64,000 nucleotides of DNA from the NCBI GenBank assembly GCA_900184925.1, contig FXYJ02000001.1, positions 186,001-250,000 on the forward strand, given 5' to 3'. A model generated the notes under the pieces. The model saw only the letters and a list, made by a program, of their open reading frames with translations, was not told the DNA's origin and did not search any database. The position numbers and the translations under genes were made by a program. Every line of letters starts with the position of its first letter. Within the stretch, counting starts at the first letter, position 1. Origin of the DNA: Ruminococcaceae bacterium HV4-5-B5C (GTDB lineage: Bacteria > Bacillota > Clostridia > Oscillospirales > Acutalibacteraceae). This document shows, in pieces, positions 35,728 through 44,881 of this stretch.

Positions 35728-36912
35728 ATGTCAAAACACTTTTTTACTTCAGAGTCCGTCACGGAGGGGCATCCCGACAAGGTCTGCGACCAGATTGCGG
35801 ATGCGGTTCTCGACGCGATCATCGCGCAGGACCCCAATGCCCATGTCGCCTGTGAGGTGACTGCCACGACGGGCGTCATCCATGTGATGGGGGAAATCTC
35901 GACCAGCTGTTATGTGGATATTGCATCCATTGCGCGCGGCGTTGTGTGCGACATCGGTTATAACAACCCGGCCTATGGTTTCGACGGCAACACCTGCGGT
36001 GTGCTGACTTCCATCGACGCACAGTCGCCCGATATCGCGATGGGCGTCAACGAATCGCTGGAAACGAAAAACGGCGCGAGGGATGAGGATGATCTCATCG
36101 GCGCGGGCGACCAGGGGATGATGTTCGGTTATGCCTGCGATGAAACGCCGGAGCTGATGCCGATGGCCATCTCACTGGCTCACCAGCTCTCAAAGCGCCT
36201 GACCGAGGTGCGCAAGAACGGAACGCTCCGGTATCTTCGCCCGGACGGAAAGACGCAGGTCACCGTGGAATATGACGGCGACACGCCGGTGCGCGTGGAC
36301 GCGGTCGTCGTTTCCGCTCAGCATGACCCGGACGTCTCGCTGGAGCAGATCCGTGCGGACATTATGGAGCATGTCATTAAAAAGATCATCCCGGAAAAGT
36401 GGCTTGATGAGAACACAAAGTATTTCATCAACCCCACGGGGCGTTTCGTGATCGGCGGGCCGGTCGGCGACAGCGGCCTCACCGGCAGGAAGATTATTGT
36501 CGATACCTACGGCGGGTACGGCAGGCACGGCGGCGGCGCTTTCTCCGGCAAAGACCCCACGAAGGTCGACCGTTCCGCGAGCTACGCCGCGCGCTACGTT
36601 GCGAAAAATATCGTAGCCGCGGGCCTTGCGAAGAAATGCGAAGTCCAGCTTGCCTACGCCATCGGCGTAGCACGGCCGGTTTCCATTGCCGTCGAAACCT
36701 TCGGTACGTCGCAGTACGGCAACGACGAGATTGCCGCGGCGGTGTCGAAAGTTTTTGATCTTCGTCCGAACGCGATCATCCGCAGACTCGACCTGCGCAG
36801 GCCGATATACCGCGCTGTTTCCACCTACGGCCATATGGGCCGGGAGGACCTGAATGTCCCGTGGGAGAAGCGCGACAAAGCGGACGCCCTGAAAGCCGCC
36901 CTGAAAAAGTAA
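35728..36912 (+). CDS. metK: S-adenosylmethionine synthase
   Basis: MetK (394 residues) makes SAM from methionine and ATP. Signatures are [20 protein letters not shown] at the N-terminus, [12 protein letters not shown] (~130) and the [17 protein letters not shown] phosphate loop (~265). Length is standard. AGGAGG precedes the ATG, and the SAM-I riboswitch controls it. Confidence 0.98.
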   Translation: MSKHFFTSESVTEGHPDKVCDQIADAVLDAIIAQDPNAHVACEVTATTGVIHVMGEISTSCYVDIASIARGVVCDIGYNNPAYGFDGNTCGVLTSIDAQSPDIAMGVNESLETKNGARDEDDLIGAGDQGMMFGYACDETPELMPMAISLAHQLSKRLTEVRKNGTLRYLRPDGKTQVTVEYDGDTPVRVDAVVVSAQHDPDVSLEQIRADIMEHVIKKIIPEKWLDENTKYFINPTGRFVIGGPVGDSGLTGRKIIVDTYGGYGRHGGGAFSGKDPTKVDRSASYAARYVAKNIVAAGLAKKCEVQLAYAIGVARPVSIAVETFGTSQYGNDEIAAAVSKVFDLRPNAIIRRLDLRRPIYRAVSTYGHMGREDLNVPWEKRDKADALKAALKK

Positions 36913-36922
36913 AGTCAAATTT

Positions 36923-36959
36923 CCACCCCGGCACATAAGATGGTGCCGGGGTGGTTTTT
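36923..36959 (+). terminator. Terminator after metK
   Basis: CCACCCCGGCAC and GTGCCGGGGTGG form a perfect 12-bp stem followed by TTTTT. Confidence 0.92.
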
Positions 36960-36960
36960 C

Positions 36961-37293
36961 ATGGCGGAACTGATTTTCAAGTGTCTGTTTGCAGTGCTTG
37001 CCGTCATTGGGGCGGCGGAAGTATTTCGGCTGATCCTGCTGCGCGTACTGCGGACGGAGCGCCCGGGCAGAATGCTGCTCACGCTTTCCTTTTCCGGGCA
37101 TGACGAGCAGGCGGAGCTGCGGCTGCGCAACGCGATTGAGCGGGCCGCGTGGACGTCGGGCGGAGCGCAGGTCGTCTGCATTGACCGGGGCGCGGACGAG
37201 GAAACGCGCCGTTTGCTCGAGATGATGTGCGCGGAGAATTCAAATGCGATCCTCTGCACGCCGGAGGAATTTGTCGAATTCTGGACGGACTGA
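36961..37293 (+). CDS. Unknown 110-residue protein with an N-terminal membrane segment
   Basis: Residues 4-26 are hydrophobic (LIFKCLFAVLAVIGAAEVFRLI), followed by a soluble part rich in Arg and Glu with alternating beta-alpha character (MLLTLSFSGHD, AQVVCIDRGADEETRRLLEMM, AILCTPEEFVEFW). I do not recognise the family. Its ATG lies 6 bp after the metK terminator stem, and the only purine-rich stretch upstream is inside that stem, so translation initiation may be weak or coupled to readthrough. recD2 starts 64 bp downstream from its own promoter. Confidence 0.65.
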   Translation: MAELIFKCLFAVLAVIGAAEVFRLILLRVLRTERPGRMLLTLSFSGHDEQAELRLRNAIERAAWTSGGAQVVCIDRGADEETRRLLEMMCAENSNAILCTPEEFVEFWTD

Positions 37294-37294
37294 A

Positions 37295-37323
37295 TTGCAA
37301 ACCCTCCGCGTTTCGGGTATACT
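37295..37323 (+). promoter_or_regulatory. Sigma-A promoter for recD2-comFC
   Basis: TTGCAA and TATACT are separated by 17 bp, 34 bp before the recD2 start. Confidence 0.78.
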
Positions 37324-37357
37324 GGAAAAAAGACCAGAGAAAACCGGGGGAAGTCCT

Positions 37358-39583
37358 TTGCAACAGGAACAACTGCTGGAAATGACCGGCACGGTGGAGT
37401 CGGTGATTTTCCGGAATGACAAAAACGGCTATGCCGTCATAGAACTGAACAACGGGGAAGACCTCGTTACGGTGGTCGGCACGATGCCGTTTGTGGGCGT
37501 CGGCGAACAGCTTCACGCCGTGGGAACATGGGTGAGCAGTTCTTCCTACGGCACCCAGTTTAAGGCGCAGGCCGTCGAACGCAGGCAGCCTTCGGACTCC
37601 GGCGCCATGCTGAAGTATCTTTCGTCCGGCGCCGTTAAGGGCATCGGCCCCGCCATGGCGAGGAAGATCGTTGATGCTTTCGGCGAAAACACTGCGCATG
37701 TGCTGGAAAACGAGCCGGAGCGCATCGCAGAAATCAAGGGCATCACTCGCCGGAAGGCGCTGCAGATTGCGGAGGAATTTCACCGGGTCGGCGGGATCCG
37801 TGAAACGATGCTCCGCCTTTCCGGTTACGGCATCACACCGGAGGAGGCCGTGCGGGTCTGGAAAGCGTTCGGCGCGCAGGCTGAGGACATGGTGAAGGAA
37901 GACCCGTACTGCCTGTGTGAAGAAGATCTTCAGATCGATTTCTCCCGTGCGGACCGCATTGCGGCGTCCCTGGAACGCCCGCAGGACGACCGCTGCCGTC
38001 TGCGCGCGGGGATTGTCTATGTGCTCCGGCACAACGAGGGAAACGGCCATACCTGCCTTCCGGCGGACAAGCTCACGGCGGCCGCAGCAAAAATGCTCGG
38101 TGTGCCGCACGAGGCGGCTGACGAATCGCTGCAGGAGCTGAAGGATGACGCCTCCCTCGTTTCCCGTGTGTTCCGGGAGCGTGAGTTTCTGTTTACGCCG
38201 CGCCTGTACCGTTCCGAGGTGTATATTGCCGGGCGCATCCGCATGATGCTGCGGTATCCGGCACAGTCGGTCGACGGTGTGGAGGGCTACATCTCCACCA
38301 TTGAAGCCGAGGAAAGCATTGAGTATGCTTCCCTGCAGAAGGATGCCATCCGCGGGGCACTCACCCGCGGCATGCTGATTCTGACGGGCGGACCGGGAAC
38401 CGGAAAGACGACGACGCTCAATGCCATTATCCGCATTTTGGAGTTCAAGGGGGAGAAGGTCCTGCTCACGGCCCCGACGGGGCGGGCGGCGAAACGGATG
38501 TCGGAGCTCACCGGCAGAGAAGCCAAAACGATCCACCGGCTCCTCAAGGTGAAATGGGACGAAAACGACAGACCGGAATTCGAAAAGAATGAAAAAGACC
38601 TTCTGGATTGCGACACGCTGATCATCGACGAACTCTCGATGGTGGACACGCCCCTGTTCGAGGCGGTTCTCCGCGCGCTGCCGCTCGGCTGCCGTCTGGT
38701 CATGGTCGGTGACTGCGATCAGCTTCCGTCCGTAGGGCCGGGCAACGTTCTCGGCGACCTGATCGCTTCGGACCTTGTTCCGGTTGTTCAGCTCCGCGAG
38801 GTGTTCCGTCAGTCGATGAAAAGCCTGATTGTCGCCAACGCTCACCGCATTGTGGCGGGGCAGAACCCGGATCTTGCCGTGCATACGTCCGACTTTTTCT
38901 TTCTGCCGTACCGAACCTCGGAGGAGATCGGCTCCGTAATTGTCGACCTGTGCAGCCGCCGGCTGCCGAAAAGCTACGGCTACTCGCCGCTTTCGGATAT
39001 TCAGGTTCTTACGCCGGCGCGCAGGGGAGAGCTCGGCTCCGTCGAACTGAACCGCAGGCTTCAGCAGGCCGTGAATCCTCCCGGGCCTGAGAAGGGTGAA
39101 ATGACTGTCGGCGGGACGCTGTTCCGCGAGGGCGATAAGGTCATGCAGGTGAAAAACGATTATAATCTTGCATGGACGCGCGATGACGGAACGTGCGGCG
39201 AGGGCGTGTTCAACGGAGATCTCGGCGTACTGGAACAGATTGACCGCCGCGCCTCCGTCTTTTCCGTGCGTATGGACGACCGCGTGGTTCTCTACGAAAA
39301 GGAGACCGCGCAGGAACTCGAGCTGGCCTATGCCATGACCGTGCACAAGAGTCAGGGCAGCGAATTCCCCGCGGCGGTCATCCCCATGTACCCCGGCGCA
39401 CGGCCTCTGTATTACCGCAACCTGCTGTATACGGCGGTGACGCGCGCAAAATCCCTTCTGATTCTCGTGGGACGGGAGGACACGGTAAAACAGATGGTTG
39501 CAAACGACCGGAAAACGAAGCGATACACGGGGCTTTCCGATCTGCTTACGGAAAAAGGGGACGGCAATGAAGAGGGCAGTTGA
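37358..39583 (+). CDS. recD2: RecD2-type ATP-dependent DNA helicase
   Basis: The 741-residue superfamily 1B helicase has an N-terminal OB-like region (ESVIFRNDKNGYAVIEL), a helix-hairpin-helix domain (KGIGPAMARKIVDAFGE, ~98), then Walker A TGGPGTGKTTT (~350), LIIDELSMVD (~425), GDCDQLPSVGPG and a C-terminal UvrD-like TVHKSQGSEFPA. RecD2 lacks RecBC partners and acts in repair and replication-fork processing. The start is TTG 37358 after GGGGGAAG; upstream in-frame sequence overlaps the promoter. Confidence 0.95.
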   Translation: MQQEQLLEMTGTVESVIFRNDKNGYAVIELNNGEDLVTVVGTMPFVGVGEQLHAVGTWVSSSSYGTQFKAQAVERRQPSDSGAMLKYLSSGAVKGIGPAMARKIVDAFGENTAHVLENEPERIAEIKGITRRKALQIAEEFHRVGGIRETMLRLSGYGITPEEAVRVWKAFGAQAEDMVKEDPYCLCEEDLQIDFSRADRIAASLERPQDDRCRLRAGIVYVLRHNEGNGHTCLPADKLTAAAAKMLGVPHEAADESLQELKDDASLVSRVFREREFLFTPRLYRSEVYIAGRIRMMLRYPAQSVDGVEGYISTIEAEESIEYASLQKDAIRGALTRGMLILTGGPGTGKTTTLNAIIRILEFKGEKVLLTAPTGRAAKRMSELTGREAKTIHRLLKVKWDENDRPEFEKNEKDLLDCDTLIIDELSMVDTPLFEAVLRALPLGCRLVMVGDCDQLPSVGPGNVLGDLIASDLVPVVQLREVFRQSMKSLIVANAHRIVAGQNPDLAVHTSDFFFLPYRTSEEIGSVIVDLCSRRLPKSYGYSPLSDIQVLTPARRGELGSVELNRRLQQAVNPPGPEKGEMTVGGTLFREGDKVMQVKNDYNLAWTRDDGTCGEGVFNGDLGVLEQIDRRASVFSVRMDDRVVLYEKETAQELELAYAMTVHKSQGSEFPAAVIPMYPGARPLYYRNLLYTAVTRAKSLLILVGREDTVKQMVANDRKTKRYTGLSDLLTEKGDGNEEGS

Positions 39584-40268
39584 AGGCATTATCCGGTTCA
39601 CGGTCGATCTGCTGTTTCCGCCGCGCTGTGCTTTCTGCGGGGAAATCATTCCTCCGGGCACGCAGGTCTGTCGGGAATGCGCGAAAGACGCCTCGCCGTC
39701 CGGCACGGTGCGTATGCTTTCGGCGTGCAATGGGAAGCGCTCCGTCCGGTGCGCCGCTCTTTATCCGTATGAGGGGAAGGCCCGGGAATCTTTACTGCGC
39801 TACAAATTTCACGGGGAGGCACAGTCAGGAAAGTATTATGCCGCAAAACTCGCCGGGCTGGTAAAACTGGTGTTTCCGGGCACTGCGTTCACCCTCGTCA
39901 CCTGGGTGCCGCTTTCGGAAAAACGGAAAAAAGAACGAGGCTACGACCAGGCGGAGCGCCTTGCGCGCCCGCTCGCCGAAGCGCTCGGCGTGCCGTGCGC
40001 TCCGTGCCTCAGAAAAGCAGGCGAGAACCGTGTGCAGCACCTGCTGCGCCGCGAAGAACGCGCAGGGAATGTGCGCGGCGTCTATCTTCCTGACGGAAAA
40101 AATCCGGCGGCGGGGCAGACTGTTCTTCTTGTCGACGATATTGTTACGACAGGCGCTACGCTTGCCGAGTGTGCCGAAGTTCTGCTGTGCGCAGGTGCGG
40201 CCGATGTTTTTTGTGCTGCGGCCGCCCACGCAGACATGGAATGGGTTGAAAAGTCCAAAATGATGTAA
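39567..40268 (+). CDS. comFC: ComFC-like phosphoribosyltransferase (competence protein F)
   Basis: The 233-residue protein has an N-terminal zinc finger (CAFCGE...CREC) and a type I phosphoribosyltransferase domain with VTWVPLSEKRKKERGYDQAE (~110-130) and VLLVDDIVTTGATLAEC (~187-203). ComFC takes part in the post-uptake steps of transformation in several bacteria. The ATG at 39567 overlaps the recD2 end by 17 bp. Confidence 0.92.
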   Translation: MKRAVEGIIRFTVDLLFPPRCAFCGEIIPPGTQVCRECAKDASPSGTVRMLSACNGKRSVRCAALYPYEGKARESLLRYKFHGEAQSGKYYAAKLAGLVKLVFPGTAFTLVTWVPLSEKRKKERGYDQAERLARPLAEALGVPCAPCLRKAGENRVQHLLRREERAGNVRGVYLPDGKNPAAGQTVLLVDDIVTTGATLAECAEVLLCAGAADVFCAAAAHADMEWVEKSKMM

Positions 40269-40274
40269 TATAAT
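40246..40274 (+). promoter_or_regulatory. Sigma-A promoter for the mreB-family gene
   Basis: TTGAAA and TATAAT are separated by 17 bp; the -35 lies in the last codons of comFC. The leader is about 100 bp and contains a small GCGG/CCGC hairpin followed by TTTTT (around 40317-40337) of unclear importance. Confidence 0.75.
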
Positions 40275-40375
40275 AGAGAAAAATATATAAAATAGTGAAG
40301 TATGGATCTTTTGAAGGCGGGAATTTGCCGCTTTTTAATGTTCTGAACTAAAAATGCGGGAATGGATGTGATGAG

Positions 40376-41401
40376 GTGCTCGGCACGGATATCGCGCTTG
40401 ATCTGGGAACTTCTTCCGTGAAGATATATCTTGACGGAAAAGGCATTGTGCTCAATGAGCCTGCCGTTGTAGCCGTCGACCTTGAGACAGATGAAATCGT
40501 CGCTACGGGCAAAAAGGCTTACAATATGGTGGGGCGGACTTCGGGCCGCATCCGGGTGTGCCATCCGCTTTCCGGAGGCGTAATTTCGGATTTCGACCTT
40601 GCAAAGTATCTGATTGGGGCATATCTGAAGCAGATCAGCGCGAGCCGGGTGATCATGCCCCGGGTGGTCATCAGCATTCCGTGTCAGATTACGGAGGTTG
40701 AAAAGCGCGCGGTTGTTGACGCGGCCAGCTCCGCGGGCGTACGCAAGATCTGCCTGATTGAAGAACCGGTTGCGGCCGCGCTCGGCGCTGGCCTCGACAT
40801 TTCGCTGCCGCACGGCTCGCTTGTCGTCGACATCGGAGGAGGAACGACCGATATGGCCGTCCTTTCACTGCGCGGCATCGCGTGCGCGCGCTCGGTTCGC
40901 ATAGCCGGGAATGCGTTCGATGAAGCGATCATCAAGTATATCCGCAGAAAATACAACCTGATTATCGGTCAGCGCATGAGCGAAGAATGCAAGAAAACAA
41001 TCGGGTGTGTCTTTCCGCGCAAGGAAATTCAGACTTACCGCGTAAAGGGGCGCAATGCCATGACCGGCCTTCCTCAGTGGGCCGACATTACGAGCGACGA
41101 GACGCTGGAGGCGCTGATCGACAGCGCCATGCAGATCATCCGCGTGCTTCAGGAGATGCTGGAAAAGACGCCCCCGGAGCTGATGGGAGACATCTATTCG
41201 GACGGCATGGTACTGACGGGCGGTTCTGCCCAGCTTTACGGCTTTGACCAGCTCCTTTCCAAAAAGACGAAAATGCCTGTTCGTGTTGCCCCGGACTCTC
41301 AGAGCTGTGTCGCGCTCGGTGCGGGGAAGGCGATTGCGTATGTCGACAGCGTCGACGGAAACGCCTACGGAGTTCTGAACCCTCTCAGCGACGCTTATTG
41401 A
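40376..41401 (+). CDS. MreB/Mbl-family actin-like protein
   Basis: The 341-residue protein is an actin-fold ATPase of the MreB family: DIALDLGTSSVKIYL (phosphate 1), GGVISDFDLAKYL, IEEPVAAALGAGLDI (connect 1), VVDIGGGTTDMAVLS (phosphate 2), and MVLTGGSAQLYGFDQ (adenosine). MreB organises lateral wall synthesis under the membrane. It starts with GTG 40376 after GGATGTGATGAG. mreC and mreD do not follow, so this is probably an Mbl/MreBH-like paralogue. Confidence 0.93.
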   Translation: MLGTDIALDLGTSSVKIYLDGKGIVLNEPAVVAVDLETDEIVATGKKAYNMVGRTSGRIRVCHPLSGGVISDFDLAKYLIGAYLKQISASRVIMPRVVISIPCQITEVEKRAVVDAASSAGVRKICLIEEPVAAALGAGLDISLPHGSLVVDIGGGTTDMAVLSLRGIACARSVRIAGNAFDEAIIKYIRRKYNLIIGQRMSEECKKTIGCVFPRKEIQTYRVKGRNAMTGLPQWADITSDETLEALIDSAMQIIRVLQEMLEKTPPELMGDIYSDGMVLTGGSAQLYGFDQLLSKKTKMPVRVAPDSQSCVALGAGKAIAYVDSVDGNAYGVLNPLSDAY

Positions 41402-41457
41402 GTCAACAACTAAACCTCCGACGTCTGAAAAAACCGGGCGTTCGGTGTCTGCAAAGG

Positions 41458-41493
41458 ACAGGCAGGCGGCGTGATGGCCCCCTGCCTGTTTTT
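41458..41493 (+). terminator. Terminator after the mreB-family gene
   Basis: ACAGGCAGG and CCTGCCTGT pair across a ~14-base loop, followed by TTTT. Confidence 0.8.
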
Positions 41494-41625
41494 GGGCGGA
41501 GTGAATTTGCCGGGGGCTTTTTCTGCAAATTGACGGAGCGAAAAACGGAGAGCGGACGGCTGCCGAAGCAACCGAATCTTACAAAATTTTTCCGCGTTAA
41601 AACAGTGCATTCTTAAAAGAATCCG

Positions 41626-41654
41626 TTGACAGCCTTTGTAAATCGTCATATAAT
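41626..41654 (+). promoter_or_regulatory. Consensus sigma-A promoter of the liv operon
   Basis: A perfect TTGACA and a perfect TATAAT are separated by 17 bp. The promoter is about 140 bp upstream of livJ, leaving a leader with terminator structure. Confidence 0.92.
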
Positions 41655-41714
41655 AAACCTATTAATAATTTAAAGCATTCCAGTCATGAGCGGCAGCTCA
41701 TATTGTGCACAAGG

Positions 41715-41757
41715 GTGTGCAAATCAATCTTCGGATTGCTTTGCACACTTTTTATTT
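41715..41757 (+). terminator. Leader terminator (attenuator) of the liv operon
   Basis: GTGTGCAAA-T-CAATC pairs with GATTG-C-TTTGCACAC (one internal mismatch) around a TTCG tetraloop closed by C-G, followed by TTTTTATTT. It lies between the promoter and livJ. ATGAGC-GGCA-GCTCAT (41686-41701) and the palindrome TTGTGCACAA (41704-41713) upstream offer alternative pairings, which is what an attenuation switch needs. Confidence 0.85.
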
Positions 41758-41793
41758 CAACAATGTGCAAGCAACGAAGGAGGAAAAATCATT

Positions 41794-42933
41794 TTGAAAA
41801 AGCAAATTGCGGCGTCTGTTCTCGCTCTCGCCATGACAGTTTCCTGTGCGGGATGCCAGGGAGGAAATTCTGCCGGAGGAGCTTCCGGCGGCACCATCAA
41901 AATCGGTTTTGTAGGCCCTCTTACGGGCGGCAATTCGTCCTACGGCCAGTCGAGTAAAAAGGGACTCGAACTGCTTGAGGACCAGATCAACAAGGCCGGC
42001 GGCATCAACGGCAAGAAAATTGATCTCGTAGAGGTCGATGATGAAGGTAAACCGGCGACCTCCGTAACCGGTGGCACGAAGCTGATCAGCAGCGACAAGG
42101 TTGTTGCGATTGTGGGTCCCGTCACCAGCGGCTGCGCGAATTCGCTCGCGCCGATTTGCCAGGCCAACAATATACCGATGATCACCGGAACCGGAACGAA
42201 CGCGAACATTACAAAAGCGGGCGACTGCATTTTCCGCACCTGCTTTATTGATCCGTTCCAGGGTAAGGTCATGGCGAAATTTGCTTCGGAAGATCTGAAG
42301 GCAAAGACTGCGGCCATCCTTTACAACAACGGCGACGACTACTCCAAAGGTCTTTTTAGCGCATTTAAGGCGAATTTCACCGGCTCCATCGTTGAGACCG
42401 AGAACTACAATGCCGGTGATAAGGACTTCAACGCACAGCTGACCAAAATCGCAGCCAAAAAACCGGACGTCCTGTATTTGCCCGAATATTACGGCGACGT
42501 GGCGGTCATCGCCCGTGAAGCACGCAACATGGGCATTACGGCGACATTCCTCGGCGGCGACGGCTTTGACTCCCCTGAACTTTTCTCCGTCGGCGGGGAT
42601 TCGGTCAACGGAGCGTACTTCTCGAACCACTATGCTTCCGACGATACCTCTCCCGAAGTCGTACAGTTCATTAAAGACTACAAAGCAAAGTACAACAGCA
42701 GCCCGGACGCTTTCGCCGCGCTGACCTATGATGCAGGCAAAGTTCTCTGCGACAGCATCAAGAAAGCGGGAAGCACCGATGCAACCGCCATCAAGAACGC
42801 TCTGAAATCGTACAGCGGAACGGTTGTCTGCGGTAAGATCAGCTTTGACAATGACCGCAACGCCGTTAAATCCGCCGTCATCATTAAAACGGTGGACGGC
42901 AAAGAGACGTTCTTTAAAAAGATTTCTGCCTGA
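41794..42933 (+). CDS. livJ: Branched-chain amino acid ABC transporter, substrate-binding lipoprotein
   Basis: The 379-residue protein has a short lipoprotein signal (KKQIAASVLALAMTVSCAGC) with the lipidated cysteine at about residue 21, then a periplasmic-binding-protein type I fold: IKIGFVGPLTGGNSSYG at its start, VAIVGPVTSGCANSLAPI (~105) and the Leu/Ile/Val-BP pattern throughout. The start is TTG 41794 after GGAGG; the upstream in-frame extension passes through the attenuator and is not used. First gene of livJHMGF. Confidence 0.94.
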   Translation: MKKQIAASVLALAMTVSCAGCQGGNSAGGASGGTIKIGFVGPLTGGNSSYGQSSKKGLELLEDQINKAGGINGKKIDLVEVDDEGKPATSVTGGTKLISSDKVVAIVGPVTSGCANSLAPICQANNIPMITGTGTNANITKAGDCIFRTCFIDPFQGKVMAKFASEDLKAKTAAILYNNGDDYSKGLFSAFKANFTGSIVETENYNAGDKDFNAQLTKIAAKKPDVLYLPEYYGDVAVIAREARNMGITATFLGGDGFDSPELFSVGGDSVNGAYFSNHYASDDTSPEVVQFIKDYKAKYNSSPDAFAALTYDAGKVLCDSIKKAGSTDATAIKNALKSYSGTVVCGKISFDNDRNAVKSAVIIKTVDGKETFFKKISA

Positions 42934-43036
42934 CCCGCGGCGGGGCGGGTTCCCGGCTTCAGTGGAAGGGAACGCTTCCAGAGAGGAAGGGGGAGCGTTC
43001 CCGACACGGTCCGGCGCGGAATAGGAGGAAAAGAAG

Positions 43037-43924
43037 TTGACGTTAGTTGAATTCCTTCAGCAGTTGATCAACGGCCTTTCCCTGGGCAGCGTTTATGCGC
43101 TGATTGCCCTCGGGTACACGATGGTTTACGGCATCATCGGCCTCATCAACTTTGCTCACTGCGATATCTACATGGTCGGCGCGTATATCGGTTTTTTTGT
43201 CTCCACCGATCTGCATCTGCCGTTCGTTCCGACCCTGATTGTCGCGATGCTTGGTTCCGCGATTGCGGGCGTCCTTGTGGAAAGGTTTGCCTACAAACCT
43301 TTGTTGCGGAAGGCATCCAGCATTTCGCTGCTGATTACGGCGATGGGTGTGTCCCTCCTGCTTGAGAACGGCTTCAACGCCGTTTTCGGCGGGTCGCCCC
43401 GAAGTTACCCGCACAACATACTGACACAGAAAAGTATTTCGCTCGGGCCGGTGCGCACGGACTCTCTGCACCTGATTATCCTGCTGACCTCGGTCGTGCT
43501 TATGGTTCTGCTGCAGATTGTCATCTACAAGACAAAAATCGGCAAGGCCATGCGCGCCACTTCAGCGGACAAGGATGCAGCCGCTCTGATGGGCATCAAC
43601 GTGAACGCGACCATCTCGGCAACATTCGCCATCGGCTCCGCTCTTGCGGGCGCGGCGGGTGTGCTGGTCGGTATTCTCTATAACAGCATTGATCCTTACA
43701 TGGGCATCCAGCCTGGTATCAAAGCGTTTACGGCAGCCGTGTTCGGCGGCATCGGAATGATCCCCGGAGCGTTCCTCGGCGGTCTGATTCTCGGCGTCAT
43801 CGAAACGTTCGTTACGGCGTGGTATTCACCGCTGTCCGGCGCGATCGGCTTTATTGTTCTGATTGTCATTCTGATCATTAAGCCGAGCGGGCTGCTCGGC
43901 AAAAAAGTCAGCGAGAAAGTGTAG
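43037..43924 (+). CDS. livH: Branched-chain amino acid ABC transporter permease LivH
   Basis: The 295-residue membrane protein has about eight membrane segments and the LivH opening LQQLINGLSLGSVYALIALGYTMVYGIIGLINFAHCD in pattern. Later GVSLLLEN, KAMRATSADKDAAALMGIN (the EAA-like coupling loop) and GGLILGVIETFV appear. The start is TTG 43037, after AGGAGG. Confidence 0.94.
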   Translation: MTLVEFLQQLINGLSLGSVYALIALGYTMVYGIIGLINFAHCDIYMVGAYIGFFVSTDLHLPFVPTLIVAMLGSAIAGVLVERFAYKPLLRKASSISLLITAMGVSLLLENGFNAVFGGSPRSYPHNILTQKSISLGPVRTDSLHLIILLTSVVLMVLLQIVIYKTKIGKAMRATSADKDAAALMGINVNATISATFAIGSALAGAAGVLVGILYNSIDPYMGIQPGIKAFTAAVFGGIGMIPGAFLGGLILGVIETFVTAWYSPLSGAIGFIVLIVILIIKPSGLLGKKVSEKV

Positions 43925-43933
43925 GTGAGAATA

Positions 43934-44881
43934 ATGACTGCTTATGGAAAAAAACTTGCCATTTTTCTCGCCGCTTCCGTGGCGCTTTTTGCGGTGCTTT
44001 CCGCGCTGATGTTTCAGGGCTTGATCGACGCGTATCTGCAGCGTATTCTGATGACGATCTGCATCAACGTCATTCTCGCGCTCAGCACGAACCTCATCAT
44101 TAACTTCACGGGCCAGCTCACACTGGGCCATTCGGCATTTATGGCCATCGGCGCCTACGCGGCCGCGGCCATCTTCAAAGTCGGTGTTCCGTTTTTTCTC
44201 TCGATTGTGCTCGGAAGCATCGTGGCGGCGATTTTCGGTTTCCTTATCGGCTTGCCGACGCTCCGCCTGAAGGGCGATTACCTCGCCATTACAACGATGG
44301 GCTTTTGCCAGATCATTGTCGTCCTGATCCAGAATATTTCTCAGCTCGGCGGCGCACAGGGCATGACGGGAATTCCCGGCAAAACAAATTTCGCATGGGT
44401 GTTCTTCTCCATGATCTTCACGATCCTCATTCTGTCCCATGTGGTGAAGTCGCGTCAGGGCCGCGCAATGATCTCCGTCCGCGAGGATGAGATTGCTGCG
44501 GAAGCCATGGGCATCAATACAACGCGCTATAAGGTGATGGCTTTCACGCTCGGGGCTTTCTTTGCGGGGCTTGCGGGCGGCCTTTATGCCTTCCTGATGA
44601 TGTTTATTGAGCCGACTTCGTTCAATTACTTCAAATCCATCGACCTTGTGATTTATGTTGTTCTGGGCGGCAGCGGCAACTTTGCCGGATGTATCGCTTC
44701 CACAACAATTCTTACGATCCTGCCGGAGGCACTGCGCCCCCTCAACGATTACCGCATGGTTATCTATCCGCTGCTGTTGATCGTTATCATGATTCTACGT
44801 GTGAAGAATATCCGCATTCCGTGGCTGTCCGACTTCTTCAGCAGGTTCCGCAAAGGAGGCGACAAGAATGCCGCTGCTTGA
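43934..44881 (+). CDS. livM: Branched-chain amino acid ABC transporter permease LivM
   Basis: The 315-residue permease has NLIINFTGQLTLGHSAFMAIGAYAAA in outline, GLPTLRLKGDYLAITTMGF and the coupling loop VREDEIAAEAMGINTTRYK, all LivM hallmarks. ATG 43934 is preferred over an in-frame GTG at 43925. Its end overlaps livG by 14 bp. Confidence 0.94.
   Translation: MTAYGKKLAIFLAASVALFAVLSALMFQGLIDAYLQRILMTICINVILALSTNLIINFTGQLTLGHSAFMAIGAYAAAAIFKVGVPFFLSIVLGSIVAAIFGFLIGLPTLRLKGDYLAITTMGFCQIIVVLIQNISQLGGAQGMTGIPGKTNFAWVFFSMIFTILILSHVVKSRQGRAMISVREDEIAAEAMGINTTRYKVMAFTLGAFFAGLAGGLYAFLMMFIEPTSFNYFKSIDLVIYVVLGGSGNFAGCIASTTILTILPEALRPLNDYRMVIYPLLLIVIMILRVKNIRIPWLSDFFSRFRKGGDKNAAA

Noticed and set aside
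37079..39730. A very long antisense open frame opposite recD2 (and similar ones opposite alaS at 26982-28841 and opposite hypE at 1885-3096)
   Set aside because: These arise from GC-rich codon bias of the real gene on the other strand; they have no ribosome binding sites, cross gene boundaries and resemble no protein.
41655..41793. A T-box or leucine-type leader peptide in the liv leader
   Set aside because: No TGGxACC T-box motif is present, and the short frames in the leader are not enriched in Leu/Ile/Val codons; the structure is listed only as an attenuator.
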